Counted from the first letter of the stretch, positions 35,051-44,409 are shown. The stretch is 64,000 bases of DNA from Arthrobacter sp. zg-Y238 (GCF_024385525.1 NZ_JANFLU010000004.1:218179-282178); one strand, 5' to 3'. The notes: a model not told the origin generated them from the letters alone. Numbers and translations are program-made.

Positions 35051-38000
35051 TGGCTGCTCCAATCCGGTGTTCCGGGTTTGGGCGGTCCGCCGCCGGCGGC
35101 GAAGCTGCGGGCCGTGTCCCGCAGCAGGAACTTCTGCACTTTGCCCACGGCATTGCGGGGGAGTGCGTCGACCAGCTCGAGGCGTTCAGGCCAGTAATGC
35201 CTGGAGACGCTGTGCCGGTCGAGGAACCCGGTGAGATCCGCCAGCTGCAGGCGCGACCCCTCCACGGGGACTACGAAGGCGCAGGCCCGCTCGCCCAGCC
35301 GATCATCGGGCATGGCCGCCAGGGCAACATCCCGCACGGCGGGATGGCGGTAGAGGAGCTGCTCGATCTCGGCCACCGGGATTTTCTCCCCTCCGCGGTT
35401 GATGATGTCGCGAACCCGTCCGGTGATGCGCAGGTACCCGGCATCATCGAGGATGGCGGTGTCTCCCGTGCGGTACCAGCCGTCTTCGGTCAAGGCTTCC
35501 TTGGTCAGGTCCGGGCGGTCAAGGTATCCGTCAAAGACGGTGGGACTGAGGAGTTCGAAGTTACCCTCGACGCCGGGCGGCAGGAGGCGGCCGTCGTCGT
35601 CGACAATCCGGGTCCGCACCCCCTCCAGTGCCCGCCCGTCGGTGCCCCACACCTTTACCGGTTCATCCCCGGGTGATGCCAGGGTGGCCAGACAGGTTTC
35701 AGTGGTTCCAAACGCACCGCAGATGCCCGCACCCAGGACGCGTGTGGCACGCTCGGCGAGGTGCCGGGGGACGGCGGCACCTGTCGCGACGAAGATGCGC
35801 AGGCTGGGCGGAGCTGCGGTTCCCGCGTCCACAGCGGCAACCAGGTCGGTGAGGAACGGGGTGGCAGCCTGGACGAAGGTGGCACGCCACCCCCGCATGA
35901 GTTTCACGGCCCGTTCCGCGTCCCACACCGGCTGCAGGATCTGCGGGCAGCCGAGTACGAACGAGAGCCACATTCCGTACAGGAATCCGGTCTGGTGGGC
36001 CAGGGGCGAGGGGATGAACACGGCGTCATCGCTGGTGAGGCCCAGATGCGCCGCCTCCATGGCCGCAGCGCGGCTAAGCGTCCCATGACGGTGCACCACC
36101 CCCTTGGGTTCCCCGGAGGTGCCGGATGTGAAAAGCAACTGTGCAGGGTCCCCGGCGGTTGGCGCAGCACCGGGAGGGAGCCCAGCCGCGGGGTGCACGC
36201 GGTTCAGCACGGCGTCCCAGTCGTGGAACCGCGGGCCGCCGGCTACGGAGGGGAGGGGGCGCGGCGACTCGGCATTCCGCAGCACCAGAACATCCGCCGC
36301 CTTGGGGGCGGGCACCGCATCGGTTCGGTCCGCGCGCTGCAGCAGCCCGGCCAGTTCCTCCGCCGGATGGCGTCCGCGGAACTCCTCCACGGCAACGAAG
36401 ACGCGGGCACCGGCCCGGTCCAGTGCCAGCGCCACCTCCCGCTCCCGGAAGATCGGCATCACGGGCGCGGCGACGGCGCCCAGACGCAGGACAGCCACGG
36501 TGAGGACAACGAACTCGCTTCGGTTGGGGAGCTGGAAAGCCACCCGGTCACCCGGCCGCACCCCCAGCTCCAGCAGTGCTGCGGCGACGCGGTGGGCCTG
36601 CGTGTCGAGCTCGGACCAGGTGAGGTGCCCCGATATCCGCGGGCCGCCGTCGACCACCGCTGTTTCATTGGGACGTTCCGCAGCCCAGCGCCGCACCCAG
36701 TCCGGACCGGTGACGGCCGCTGCCGCCTCTACTGCGGCCGGTCCGGAAATGCTCCGGGGGCGGCTTCCGCGTGCGGTCCGGGCCGGCCGGCTGGGGCGGG
36801 GACGCTGGAGCACGCCGTCTTCGACCTTCATGTGCAGCCCGAAAGTGGTCATGGCCGCCAGATATTCGGGGTAGGAAATGCGGTAGGCGTTTGGATAAGT
36901 GAGCGTACTGCGTCCTTCTGCGGCGGAAGCCGCCACGGCCAGGGACATCAGGACCCGGTGGTCATTAAAGGAGGAGAGATCCGCGCCGCCGAGGCTGCCG
37001 ACTCCGCGGATCGTCAAGGTAGAGCCCTCCACGGTGAGGTGCGCGCCCATTGAGTTCAGCTGCAGCATGGCGGCCACCCGATCGGACTCCTTCATCCGTA
37101 CGTGGTCGATGTTGCGGAAAACGCTCCGGCCCGCGGCGTGGCATGCCATCACGGACAGCACCGGAAGCATGTCCGGCACGCGCCGGCAGTCGACGTCCAC
37201 GGGTTGCAGGTCCAGGCCCTGATGGCGGACCCTCACCGCGTCGGCTGCCTGGTCGTAGTCCATGGGCACCCCCATCTGCGCCGCAAGGTCCAGGAAGTCA
37301 GCCTCGGGATGGTCGGATCCGGACGAGGAGGTGGCGCTCAGCCCGGTCAGGGAAATATCTGCCGGATGCAGGGCCGCCGCCGCGAGTCCGAAGGCAGCCG
37401 ACCCGATATCCGGTGGCAGCCGCAGGTCCGCGGGGACGGCCTGCTGGTCCGCCGGGATGCGGAAGCGCCTGAGGTCCTCGGAGGCCTCCACCTGCAATCC
37501 GAAGCGGGCCATCATGGCGAGGGTCAGTTCCACATAGCTGGTTTCATTCTGCGGGCCGTCCACCAGCACCGTGGTTTCGGAGCGGGCAAATGGTGCCAGC
37601 AGCAGCAGGCCGGAAATCCACTGTGAGAGGGTCCCGGAGATATGGACTTCGCCGCCGCGCGGCCGCCCGTGGGCAACCTGCAGGGGAGGGCAGCCGCCGT
37701 TCGAGGCGATGTCCACACCCATCTCGCGGAGGGCGGCCAACAAGGCACCGATGGGGCGGCGCTGGAAGTATTTCTGCCCGGTGACGACGACGTCGCGTGT
37801 CCCCAGCGAGGCGAGTCCGGCCATGAAGTACAGCGTGGTTCCGGAGCTGCCGGCGGAGACAACGGCACGCCGTGGGCGGTACGGGCCGCCGTGGACAATA
37901 AAGGTGTCATCCTGCACCTCTATCGCGGTACCGAGCTGGCGTAGCGCGGCCACTGTGTACTGCACATGGCGGGCATCGGTCAGACCGGAAATGCGGCTGG

Positions 38001-38112
38001 TGCCCGGAGCGAGGGAAGCCAGTATCAGCGCCCGGTGGGCGTGGTATTTGGAGTTGGGAACCTGCACCGAACCGGTGATGCCGGAGTGCGTTCCAAGGAC
38101 CGAAAGATACAT
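35047..38112 (-). CDS. EPSP-synthase-like domain fused to an acyl/aryl-CoA ligase (AMP-forming)
   Basis: A 1021-residue, two-enzyme fusion in one uninterrupted frame. Residues 1-430 are an EPSP synthase fold. K22, R27, R119 (RRPIG), S163-Q164, D314 (VPD), K341-E342-R345 (MKESDR) and R386 (FNDHR) match catalytic or PEP-site residues of E. coli AroA by hand alignment. Differences are Y23 for Ser23, L162 for Ser169, E190 for Ser197 and I412 for Lys411. A Pro/Arg-rich linker (435-460) leads to a class-I adenylate-forming ligase (465-1005) with TSGTSGEPKG (662-671), PLAHQTGFLYG (703-713), FGTTE (801-805), YRTGD (880-884), GRVRDIINRGGEK (898-910) and catalytic Lys991 (NAVGK). Probably not the housekeeping AroA. 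I infer activation and dehydration of shikimate or a relative toward a cyclohexene-carboxyl-CoA. Confidence 0.85.
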   Translation of the reverse strand: MYLSVLGTHSGITGSVQVPNSKYHAHRALILASLAPGTSRISGLTDARHVQYTVAALRQLGTAIEVQDDTFIVHGGPYRPRRAVVSAGSSGTTLYFMAGLASLGTRDVVVTGQKYFQRRPIGALLAALREMGVDIASNGGCPPLQVAHGRPRGGEVHISGTLSQWISGLLLLAPFARSETTVLVDGPQNETSYVELTLAMMARFGLQVEASEDLRRFRIPADQQAVPADLRLPPDIGSAAFGLAAAALHPADISLTGLSATSSSGSDHPEADFLDLAAQMGVPMDYDQAADAVRVRHQGLDLQPVDVDCRRVPDMLPVLSVMACHAAGRSVFRNIDHVRMKESDRVAAMLQLNSMGAHLTVEGSTLTIRGVGSLGGADLSSFNDHRVLMSLAVAASAAEGRSTLTYPNAYRISYPEYLAAMTTFGLHMKVEDGVLQRPRPSRPARTARGSRPRSISGPAAVEAAAAVTGPDWVRRWAAERPNETAVVDGGPRISGHLTWSELDTQAHRVAAALLELGVRPGDRVAFQLPNRSEFVVLTVAVLRLGAVAAPVMPIFREREVALALDRAGARVFVAVEEFRGRHPAEELAGLLQRADRTDAVPAPKAADVLVLRNAESPRPLPSVAGGPRFHDWDAVLNRVHPAAGLPPGAAPTAGDPAQLLFTSGTSGEPKGVVHRHGTLSRAAAMEAAHLGLTSDDAVFIPSPLAHQTGFLYGMWLSFVLGCPQILQPVWDAERAVKLMRGWRATFVQAATPFLTDLVAAVDAGTAAPPSLRIFVATGAAVPRHLAERATRVLGAGICGAFGTTETCLATLASPGDEPVKVWGTDGRALEGVRTRIVDDDGRLLPPGVEGNFELLSPTVFDGYLDRPDLTKEALTEDGWYRTGDTAILDDAGYLRITGRVRDIINRGGEKIPVAEIEQLLYRHPAVRDVALAAMPDDRLGERACAFVVPVEGSRLQLADLTGFLDRHSVSRHYWPERLELVDALPRNAVGKVQKFLLRDTARSFAAGGGPPKPGTPDWSSQ

Positions 38113-38504
38113 GGCCGCAAGGCCCTTTCCGTTCGTGTGGCGCCTTCCCCCTGACCCCTAGTGCGCCGACGCTACCAGTTTGTTATCCGGGCTGGAACAG
38201 CCTTTGCGGCAGATCGGCAGGCGGGGCACATTTCCGCCGGGGGCAGGTTGAGGGGTCGGTTGGGGGCCGCTGCGGGTCGGCTGGGGCGCTGCGCCGCCTG
38301 CCGGGACCGGACCGGACCGGGACCCGGCGCCGCCACGCGGCCTGCCCTGTGCCCGCAGGCAGTCAGGCACTATTCCTGCACAGGACGCCTGGGTGCGGCC
38401 GGCACGGAATGTTGCCCCCACCGGGATCGAACAGTTACCGGCATGTGAGCTGCAGCACCCTAGGATGGTCTCCAGTCGAACTCGAACCGGAAGGTAGCAG
38501 TTTC
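38113..38504. promoter_or_regulatory. Divergent intergenic region between the fusion operon and the large membrane protein
   Basis: A 392-base gene-free region that must carry promoters in both directions. It contains tandem GGACC units around 38303-38322 and a sequence resembling the T-arm of a minus-strand tRNA (about 38420-38432) without a matching acceptor or anticodon arm. No confident promoter hexamers were found; TAGGAT at 38461-38466 is a weak rightward -10 candidate. Confidence 0.35.
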
Positions 38505-41500
38505 ATGGGGGTCTTTCTTTTTTTCCTGGCAGCAGCCGCTGCCAGTTTCGCCATAGGGCGGTCGGCAGGTAAAAAAGCCGCCCGCCCCGTGGACAGCCAG
38601 GGCAGGCCGCTGCCGCCGCCGGCCCAAATCTACGAAGACGGCTACCGGGCGGGATTCAACGACGCAGCACTGCGCTTCCAGCAACCCGCCGCGGCACCTG
38701 CTCCCGCCGCTTCGGATCCTGCCGCGGCGCCGGCCCCTGCTGGGCCTCCAGCCGTCACGCCGGCTCTTGCTGCACCCGCTGCCGCTGCACCTGCTCCCGC
38801 TGCCGCACCTGCTGCCGCCGCACCTGCTGCCGCTGCACCTTCCGCCACCGCACCTGCTCCCGCTGCTGTACCGGCCCCTGCTGCCGCACCTGCCCCCGCT
38901 GCCGCACCGGCCCCCACTGCTTCGTATGTCTCCTCATACACGGTTCCGTCGTCTCAGTCCCATGCTCCGTCAGCCGCTGTGCCTCCTGTCGGAGTGCCGG
39001 GCGGCCACCCGCCGGTTGCCGTCCCAGCGCCCGGTGCCCCGAACCGGAACGTTCCGGTTCCGCCTCGACCGGTTCCGCCTCGACCGGTTCCGCCGGTCAA
39101 GACCGAAGCCGAGTTGAAGGAAGAAAAACAACGCCGGGACCTGCGCAACATCAACATCACGCTCTACTCCGCCAGCCTCCTGCTGGTGGCTGCTGCCGCA
39201 CTGTTCATCGGGCTGGCCATCCCGGCAGAGGCCCGCTTCTTCGGAGTTGTCGCTGTCACGGCCCTGTTCTACATCTCGGGACTGGTCATACATGCCCGAA
39301 GCGCCCGCCTTCGGCCGGCAGCCGTAGCATTTACGGGTACCGGCCTGGCCTTGATCCCCGTGGTCGGACTAGCCCTGTTCAATTTTGTGCTTCCGGACGG
39401 ATCTGCAGCCTGGCTGGTCACCTCGGTGGTTGGAACCGCGGCGTTTGCGTACGCCGCAGCAAAGATTGAAAGCCGGGTAGTCACCTATCTTGCCTTGACG
39501 TTCCTGCTGTCCTCGGGCCTGGCTTCCGGTGCGGCACTGCGCTGGGGAATCGTCTGGTACTTCCTCTTCACGGTCATTCTGGCCACCCTGATCAGCCTCG
39601 CTGCGGTCCGGCGTCCGGGCTGGCTGAACAATCTCTACGTAGATGCATTTGTCCGCTCCCACCGCTACCTGGTTCCGGCTACGGCCATCGCCTCCGTCCA
39701 GATCTCCGGCCAGCTAAGCTCGGCGCAGCTGGGGATCCTGTTCCTCGCATTCGCCCTCTACTACGCCGTAATGCTCTGGCAGGGCCCCGCCCGCCACCAG
39801 CTCGTCAACAGCTATGGGCTGCGGGCGGCCGGCACCGTGGGACTTACGTCCCTGTTCTATTCCGTTACGGACAGCACCCAGCTGACGCTGCTCGCTTTCG
39901 CGGTGCAGGTTGCGGTCCAGACGGCAGGGGTCCTGGCACGCCGCCCCATGTACGGTGCAGCAGCGCTGTTGCAGGTGGCCGCCAAGAGCACCGGGCTGCC
40001 TTTGGACCGCGACGTCGACGAGCGGTCCCGCCCGGAGGCGGGAACTGTACGAACAGGGGTTTCCGATCCGCAGGCACCGGCTGCGGCACACGGCAACAAG
40101 CCTGTGCCCGTGCCGGCACAACCGGCACAACCGGCACCACCGGCCCCGTCATCTCCCGCCCCGGCATCCGAATCCGCGGCTTCAACGGCGGCAACCGTCA
40201 GCCTCAAGAAGAAGCCTGCGGCTGCCCCCGAAGACGCTGCGCGTAGATTCTTCCGCGTCGATGTGGCCGCCCTGTTGGTCCTGCAGGCGTGCACCGCACT
40301 GGTAGCCGGACTCTGGTACGTGGTTCGCGAGTGGCAGTCTTCGGGAAGTTCCATTGCCTTCGCAGGAACCGTCGTCGTAGTCCTGCTGACGTATTTCGCC
40401 GCCGCCTGGAAACTGGGCGGACGCCTTGAGTATGCGGTGCCCGTGCCGGCCGCCCTCGCCTTTGTGCCTAATGCGCTGATGCCCGGCGACGCACTGTGGC
40501 CGGGCGTCCTGGCCACCGCAGTCCTCGCCGGCTATCTGGTGATCCGTGCGGTGCGGGGCGGCGCGGAGGAACGTCTGGTATTCGTCCTCGCCGCACGCGC
40601 TGCGGCCGTCCTGCTGGTGTCCTTGACCGTCCTCGCCTCCCTTGTCGGAGTGTCCGGGGTGAATGCAGGAGCCTGGGCCCTCGTCACCGCGGTGCTCGCG
40701 CTGACGGCCAATCAGGCCGTTTCGGTTGTCCGTACACGGCGCGCAAAGCCCGAACGCTTCCCGGGGGCAGCCATTACCACTGCGGCTGCTGCCGCGGTGG
40801 TCCTGACGCTGCTGCTCCGCTTCCAGGAATCGCCGGGGCTAACCCTGACCTTGGTGGGCCTGTGGACCGTTGTGGCCGGAAACGTTTTGACATCCGTCCT
40901 CCGGCCCGGCGGAAGGTACCTCCTTGCTGCACCGGCCGGTTTCGCGGCTGCGGTACTTATGGGTGCAGGCCTCCTGGGCATCAGTGGCTACGAACTGCTT
41001 GCAGCCGCTGCTCTTTGCTACTGTGCCGTCCTGGCCTGGAAGCTCGCGCCCAAGACGCACCGGACCTATTACCTGGCGGCAGGACAGACCCAACTGACTG
41101 CCCTGGCTGCCCTGATTGCCGCAGACCTCGGAGCGGGGGTGCACGGGATCTTTATTGCCATGGCGGCCTGCCTGGCTGCCCAGCACCTTCTGCGGATTTT
41201 CCTGGACCGGAAACTCCGCGGGCTCGGACTCGCCCAGACGCTCCTGTGGGCAACCGTCACCGTGCTGGCGATGCTGCCCCCGCTCTATTACATCCTTACC
41301 TACACCGCAGCACGTTCGGAGACCGGAGTTGTCCTGCTGCTCATCGGCGCCGGTTCCGCGGTCCTCACCCAGGGCGCGTACACGCTTGGGGCGGCAGGGC
41401 GGACGCGCTTCGGTGAACACGTTGCGGCCGATACCGGTTCGCCGGGGTCCTCTACCGCAGCTTCCAGCGGAACCGCCGGCGTCACCGGACGTAAGCGTGT

Positions 41501-44348
41501 TCCCGGTACCCAGGCTTCCGTTGGAGCCGCCGCCGCAGCAGGACTGGTGCTGCTGCTGGTGACCGGCGTGCGGGCGGCGGAAGGCAACGGAGCAGTTGCC
41601 ACCGTGGCCGTCCTCGCCGCGGCGCTTGCCGTCAATGTGTTTACTGCACTGATGCTTCGCCGCAGCTGGCCCGCACTGGCTGCACCCGCCGGCTTCTCCG
41701 CCGCCGCCGTCGTTGGCGCGGGGGTCCTGGGGGTCAGGGGGTACGAGATCCTGGTGCTGGCAGCCCTTGCCTACTGCACGTACCTCGTTCTGGGCCGCAG
41801 CAATCCCCTCCGCGGCGCCTATCTCCTGGCCGTCCAGATCCTGGCGGTTATCCTGGCCGGGCTGGTGGCGGCCGACCTGACCGGGGACGTTCATCAGGTC
41901 TTCGCTGCCGTGGCGGTCGGTATTGCCGTCGGGCAGGTGCTGCGGACCTTCTTTGCCGGGATGCTGGAGCCGCTGGGGCTTGCATCATGGGCACGGTGGG
42001 GCGGTCTGGCTGCATCAGCAGGAGTTCCCCTGGCATATGTCGGGTTGCAGGGACCGGCCGCGCAAAGCGGCATGCTGATGTTCCTTGTCCTCTGTGCCGC
42101 CGCCGTGGCGGTGTTCAGCCAGTTGGCCGCCGTCATCCGCGTGCGAAGGGGTAGGCCGCTGAGGTTCGCTGCCGAGTTCCTCGCCGCCGCCGCATTGGTG
42201 GCGCTGCTGGCTACTGCCGCATCCCGGGCAGTCGAGGGACACGGGGCCGGCTGGACCTTGGCGTTGCTCTGGATCGCGCTGGCCGCGAATGTTGCCACCT
42301 CGCTGTTGCTTCCCGATCGGTACGAAGCAGCGGCACTGGCAGGATTCGCCGCTGCGGCGGCGGTAGGTGCCGGAGTGCTGGGGCTGCGCGGCTACGAACT
42401 GCTGGTTCTGGCAGCCCTGGCCTACTTTGTGTATCTCGCACTGAAGCGCACAGAAAGCAACCGCGGTCTCTACCTCCTCGGCGTGCAGGGCCTGGTGGTG
42501 GTCCAGACGGTGCTCGTGGCTGCCGACCTCGGCGTCGGTATGCACGGCCTGTTCATTGCCGGCGCCGTAGCACTGGCAATACAGCAGCTGTTCCGTACCC
42601 TGCTGCATCGCCGACTCGACGACATGGGATACTCCGAAACGTCGCAGTGGCTGAGCATCGCATTGCTGGCCCTGATTCCGATCGTCTACAGCTTCCTTGC
42701 CGGAACGGCCAGCCAGCGCGACGTCGTCGCGCTGCATCTGCTCCTGCTTCTCATCACGGCTGCGGCTGCGTTCACTCAGCGCCGTGCGGAGCGGCACCCC
42801 AGGTCAGCCTGGGTTGTCTATCCCGCCGTGTACGCGTTGGGTGCGCTTCCGCTGGTCCTCAGCAACCTGCTGCAGGTCAGCAGCCGGGGATCGCTTCGGG
42901 AAGGGCTGCTCGACGGCGGCGCGGCAGGATCGGTTTTGCTCGTCCTCGCAGCGGCGGCATTGTGCGGGGAAGCGCGCAGGTCCCTCGATAAGCCCACCCG
43001 TACGGCACTGCTGGTAGCCGCCGTCGGCTATACCGCCACTGTCCTTGTGATCAGCCTGGCCATAGACAATAGCTTCCTGGTGGCTGCTGCCTTCGTTCTG
43101 GGTGCGGCAATCTTCCTGGTTGTCTCCTCTGCCCGCAGCCTTGCGTGGCTGGCCGTCGGGACGCCGGTCCTGCTCACCATGGGAATGATGGCCCTGTTCC
43201 GGGGACTCTTCGATACTGTCCTTGCAGGCAGTGGGGATGCCGGCTTTGCTTCGCTGCTGCCGTTCTGGGTGACAGCGGCTGTTCTCCAGGCCCTCCGTCT
43301 CCTCACCCCACTCCGTTCGGTGGAATCATCGCGGCCGGGCGGCGCGGCGGGAGCCACTTCGCCCTCGCAGCTCCGCCGGAGCATCCTGGGCTCGGCTTCG
43401 GCTCTGATCCTGGCACTGGCGGCGATACCGGCAATGGTCCCTGACTCGTCAGCCGCAGCCGGCGCACTGACCGTGGTTGCTGCTTTGGCGTTGGCCCTCG
43501 TCGAGGTTCCCGCCCGGTTCCGTGAGCCGGCCGTGCAGGCCGCCGTGCTGGTGACCGCATTGGCGGTGCAGCGGATGGGTTGGCTCGTTCTGGGCAACGT
43601 CAGCGGATTCTGGTCCCTGCAGTATTGGGCAGCTGTCCTGGCCGGATTCGCGGCTTACGAGTTCCTTCGTAAACGCGACCAGCGGGGCACTATGGTCCTG
43701 GGGGTTTCGGCCGTCATCCTTTCATCCAGCGGTCTGTCCACGGTCATCTTCGGTGGAGGCGGAAAACAGCTCTGGGCGCTGGTGGCACACGCCGGGCTCC
43801 TGGCCTTCGGTCTTCTGGCGAGCAGAAGGCTGTTCACTCTGTGGGGCGCGGCCGGTGTGGTGCTGGCGGTGCTTTGGTACCTGCGCGGTTACACGTTCCT
43901 GCTCCTGGCCCTGCTGGGCATCGGGCTGATCGCTTTGGCTGTCTGGCGGCTCACCCGTGTGCGGACCGAGGAACCGGGGAATCCACCTGTTCAAACTGCG
44001 CAGGGGGACCCGGCCCTTCCGGTGCCGGCAACCGGGCCCACTCCGCCGGAATCGGCAGCCGGGTCAGGTACGCAGGGACCCGCAGGTGCGCAGGGACCGG
44101 CAACCGGGTCGGGTCCGCAGGGACCTGCAACCGGGCCCACTCCGCAGGGTTCGGCAACCGGTTCCGCACCGCCGGCACCGCCGGTGCCTGTGTACCCGGC
44201 GCAGGGCAGTGCGCCGGCGGTGTCCGGACCCTCGAACACCGGCAGTGCGGATGGAGCGGGACCTGTACCGGGCGGCAACGCCGGACCTGGAGCGGACACA
44301 AACGCTCCGGGCCGCATGCAGGCCCCGGAGGAGGACCGCACGCGCTGA
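38505..44348 (+). CDS. Giant polytopic membrane protein, function unknown
   Basis: A 1947-residue protein from the ATG at 38505 (AAGG ten bases ahead); an upstream in-frame start at 38349 gives unlikely sequence. The opening GVFLFFLAAAAASFAIGRS is one hydrophobic helix. An Ala/Pro low-complexity stretch (about 60-190) and a charged segment KTEAELKEEKQRRDLRNIN follow, then dozens of hydrophobic helices to about residue 1830. The last 115 residues are a Pro/Gly/Thr tail. Three related blocks start near residues 812, 1063 and 1280 (see repeat entry). I recognise it as a type of very large multi-helix protein found in actinobacteria, but no function is known to me. No enzyme motif is visible. It may be an envelope scaffold or transport-related protein. 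Confidence 0.85.
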   Translation: MGVFLFFLAAAAASFAIGRSAGKKAARPVDSQGRPLPPPAQIYEDGYRAGFNDAALRFQQPAAAPAPAASDPAAAPAPAGPPAVTPALAAPAAAAPAPAAAPAAAAPAAAAPSATAPAPAAVPAPAAAPAPAAAPAPTASYVSSYTVPSSQSHAPSAAVPPVGVPGGHPPVAVPAPGAPNRNVPVPPRPVPPRPVPPVKTEAELKEEKQRRDLRNINITLYSASLLLVAAAALFIGLAIPAEARFFGVVAVTALFYISGLVIHARSARLRPAAVAFTGTGLALIPVVGLALFNFVLPDGSAAWLVTSVVGTAAFAYAAAKIESRVVTYLALTFLLSSGLASGAALRWGIVWYFLFTVILATLISLAAVRRPGWLNNLYVDAFVRSHRYLVPATAIASVQISGQLSSAQLGILFLAFALYYAVMLWQGPARHQLVNSYGLRAAGTVGLTSLFYSVTDSTQLTLLAFAVQVAVQTAGVLARRPMYGAAALLQVAAKSTGLPLDRDVDERSRPEAGTVRTGVSDPQAPAAAHGNKPVPVPAQPAQPAPPAPSSPAPASESAASTAATVSLKKKPAAAPEDAARRFFRVDVAALLVLQACTALVAGLWYVVREWQSSGSSIAFAGTVVVVLLTYFAAAWKLGGRLEYAVPVPAALAFVPNALMPGDALWPGVLATAVLAGYLVIRAVRGGAEERLVFVLAARAAAVLLVSLTVLASLVGVSGVNAGAWALVTAVLALTANQAVSVVRTRRAKPERFPGAAITTAAAAAVVLTLLLRFQESPGLTLTLVGLWTVVAGNVLTSVLRPGGRYLLAAPAGFAAAVLMGAGLLGISGYELLAAAALCYCAVLAWKLAPKTHRTYYLAAGQTQLTALAALIAADLGAGVHGIFIAMAACLAAQHLLRIFLDRKLRGLGLAQTLLWATVTVLAMLPPLYYILTYTAARSETGVVLLLIGAGSAVLTQGAYTLGAAGRTRFGEHVAADTGSPGSSTAASSGTAGVTGRKRVPGTQASVGAAAAAGLVLLLVTGVRAAEGNGAVATVAVLAAALAVNVFTALMLRRSWPALAAPAGFSAAAVVGAGVLGVRGYEILVLAALAYCTYLVLGRSNPLRGAYLLAVQILAVILAGLVAADLTGDVHQVFAAVAVGIAVGQVLRTFFAGMLEPLGLASWARWGGLAASAGVPLAYVGLQGPAAQSGMLMFLVLCAAAVAVFSQLAAVIRVRRGRPLRFAAEFLAAAALVALLATAASRAVEGHGAGWTLALLWIALAANVATSLLLPDRYEAAALAGFAAAAAVGAGVLGLRGYELLVLAALAYFVYLALKRTESNRGLYLLGVQGLVVVQTVLVAADLGVGMHGLFIAGAVALAIQQLFRTLLHRRLDDMGYSETSQWLSIALLALIPIVYSFLAGTASQRDVVALHLLLLLITAAAAFTQRRAERHPRSAWVVYPAVYALGALPLVLSNLLQVSSRGSLREGLLDGGAAGSVLLVLAAAALCGEARRSLDKPTRTALLVAAVGYTATVLVISLAIDNSFLVAAAFVLGAAIFLVVSSARSLAWLAVGTPVLLTMGMMALFRGLFDTVLAGSGDAGFASLLPFWVTAAVLQALRLLTPLRSVESSRPGGAAGATSPSQLRRSILGSASALILALAAIPAMVPDSSAAAGALTVVAALALALVEVPARFREPAVQAAVLVTALAVQRMGWLVLGNVSGFWSLQYWAAVLAGFAAYEFLRKRDQRGTMVLGVSAVILSSSGLSTVIFGGGGKQLWALVAHAGLLAFGLLASRRLFTLWGAAGVVLAVLWYLRGYTFLLLALLGIGLIALAVWRLTRVRTEEPGNPPVQTAQGDPALPVPATGPTPPESAAGSGTQGPAGAQGPATGSGPQGPATGPTPQGSATGSAPPAPPVPVYPAQGSAPAVSGPSNTGSADGAGPVPGGNAGPGADTNAPGRMQAPEEDRTR
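40938..42641 (+). repeat. Three internal repeats in the giant membrane protein
   Basis: Related protein blocks begin at 40938 (GFAAAVLMGAGLLGISGYEL), 41691 (GFSAAAVVGAGVLGVRGYEI) and 42342 (GFAAAAAVGAGVLGLRGYEL). Each continues with a second similar stretch: YLAAGQTQLTALAALIAADL, YLLAVQILAVILAGLVAADL and YLLGVQGLVVVQTVLVAADL. Spacing is 251 and 217 residues; the longer first unit has a Ser/Gly/Thr insert near 41430-41500. The pattern indicates internal duplication of a multi-helix unit. Confidence 0.85.
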
Positions 44349-44409
44349 CGTGCCGTGGATCCTGAATCCTGGACGCGTGCAGCGCAGGGGAGAGCGGTGG
44401 TCGTCCGGC

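Noticed and set aside
35047..38112. Annotation as the housekeeping aroA
   Set aside because: The fusion to a CoA ligase, changes at phosphate- and PEP-contacting positions, and an operon of CoA-ester redox enzymes argue against the aromatic amino acid pathway enzyme. A canonical aroA is expected elsewhere.
38411..38437. tRNA T-arm-like sequence on the minus strand (GTTCGATCCCGG)
   Set aside because: The T stem pairs poorly, and no anticodon arm or complementary acceptor strand can be built around it. It might be a decayed attachment site but there is no integrase or direct repeat to support that.
38680..38940. Repetitive GCACCTGCT-like DNA that could be mistaken for a CRISPR or VNTR array
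   Set aside because: It encodes the Ala/Pro low-complexity segment of the giant membrane protein in frame, has no constant repeat/spacer structure, and no cas genes are nearby.
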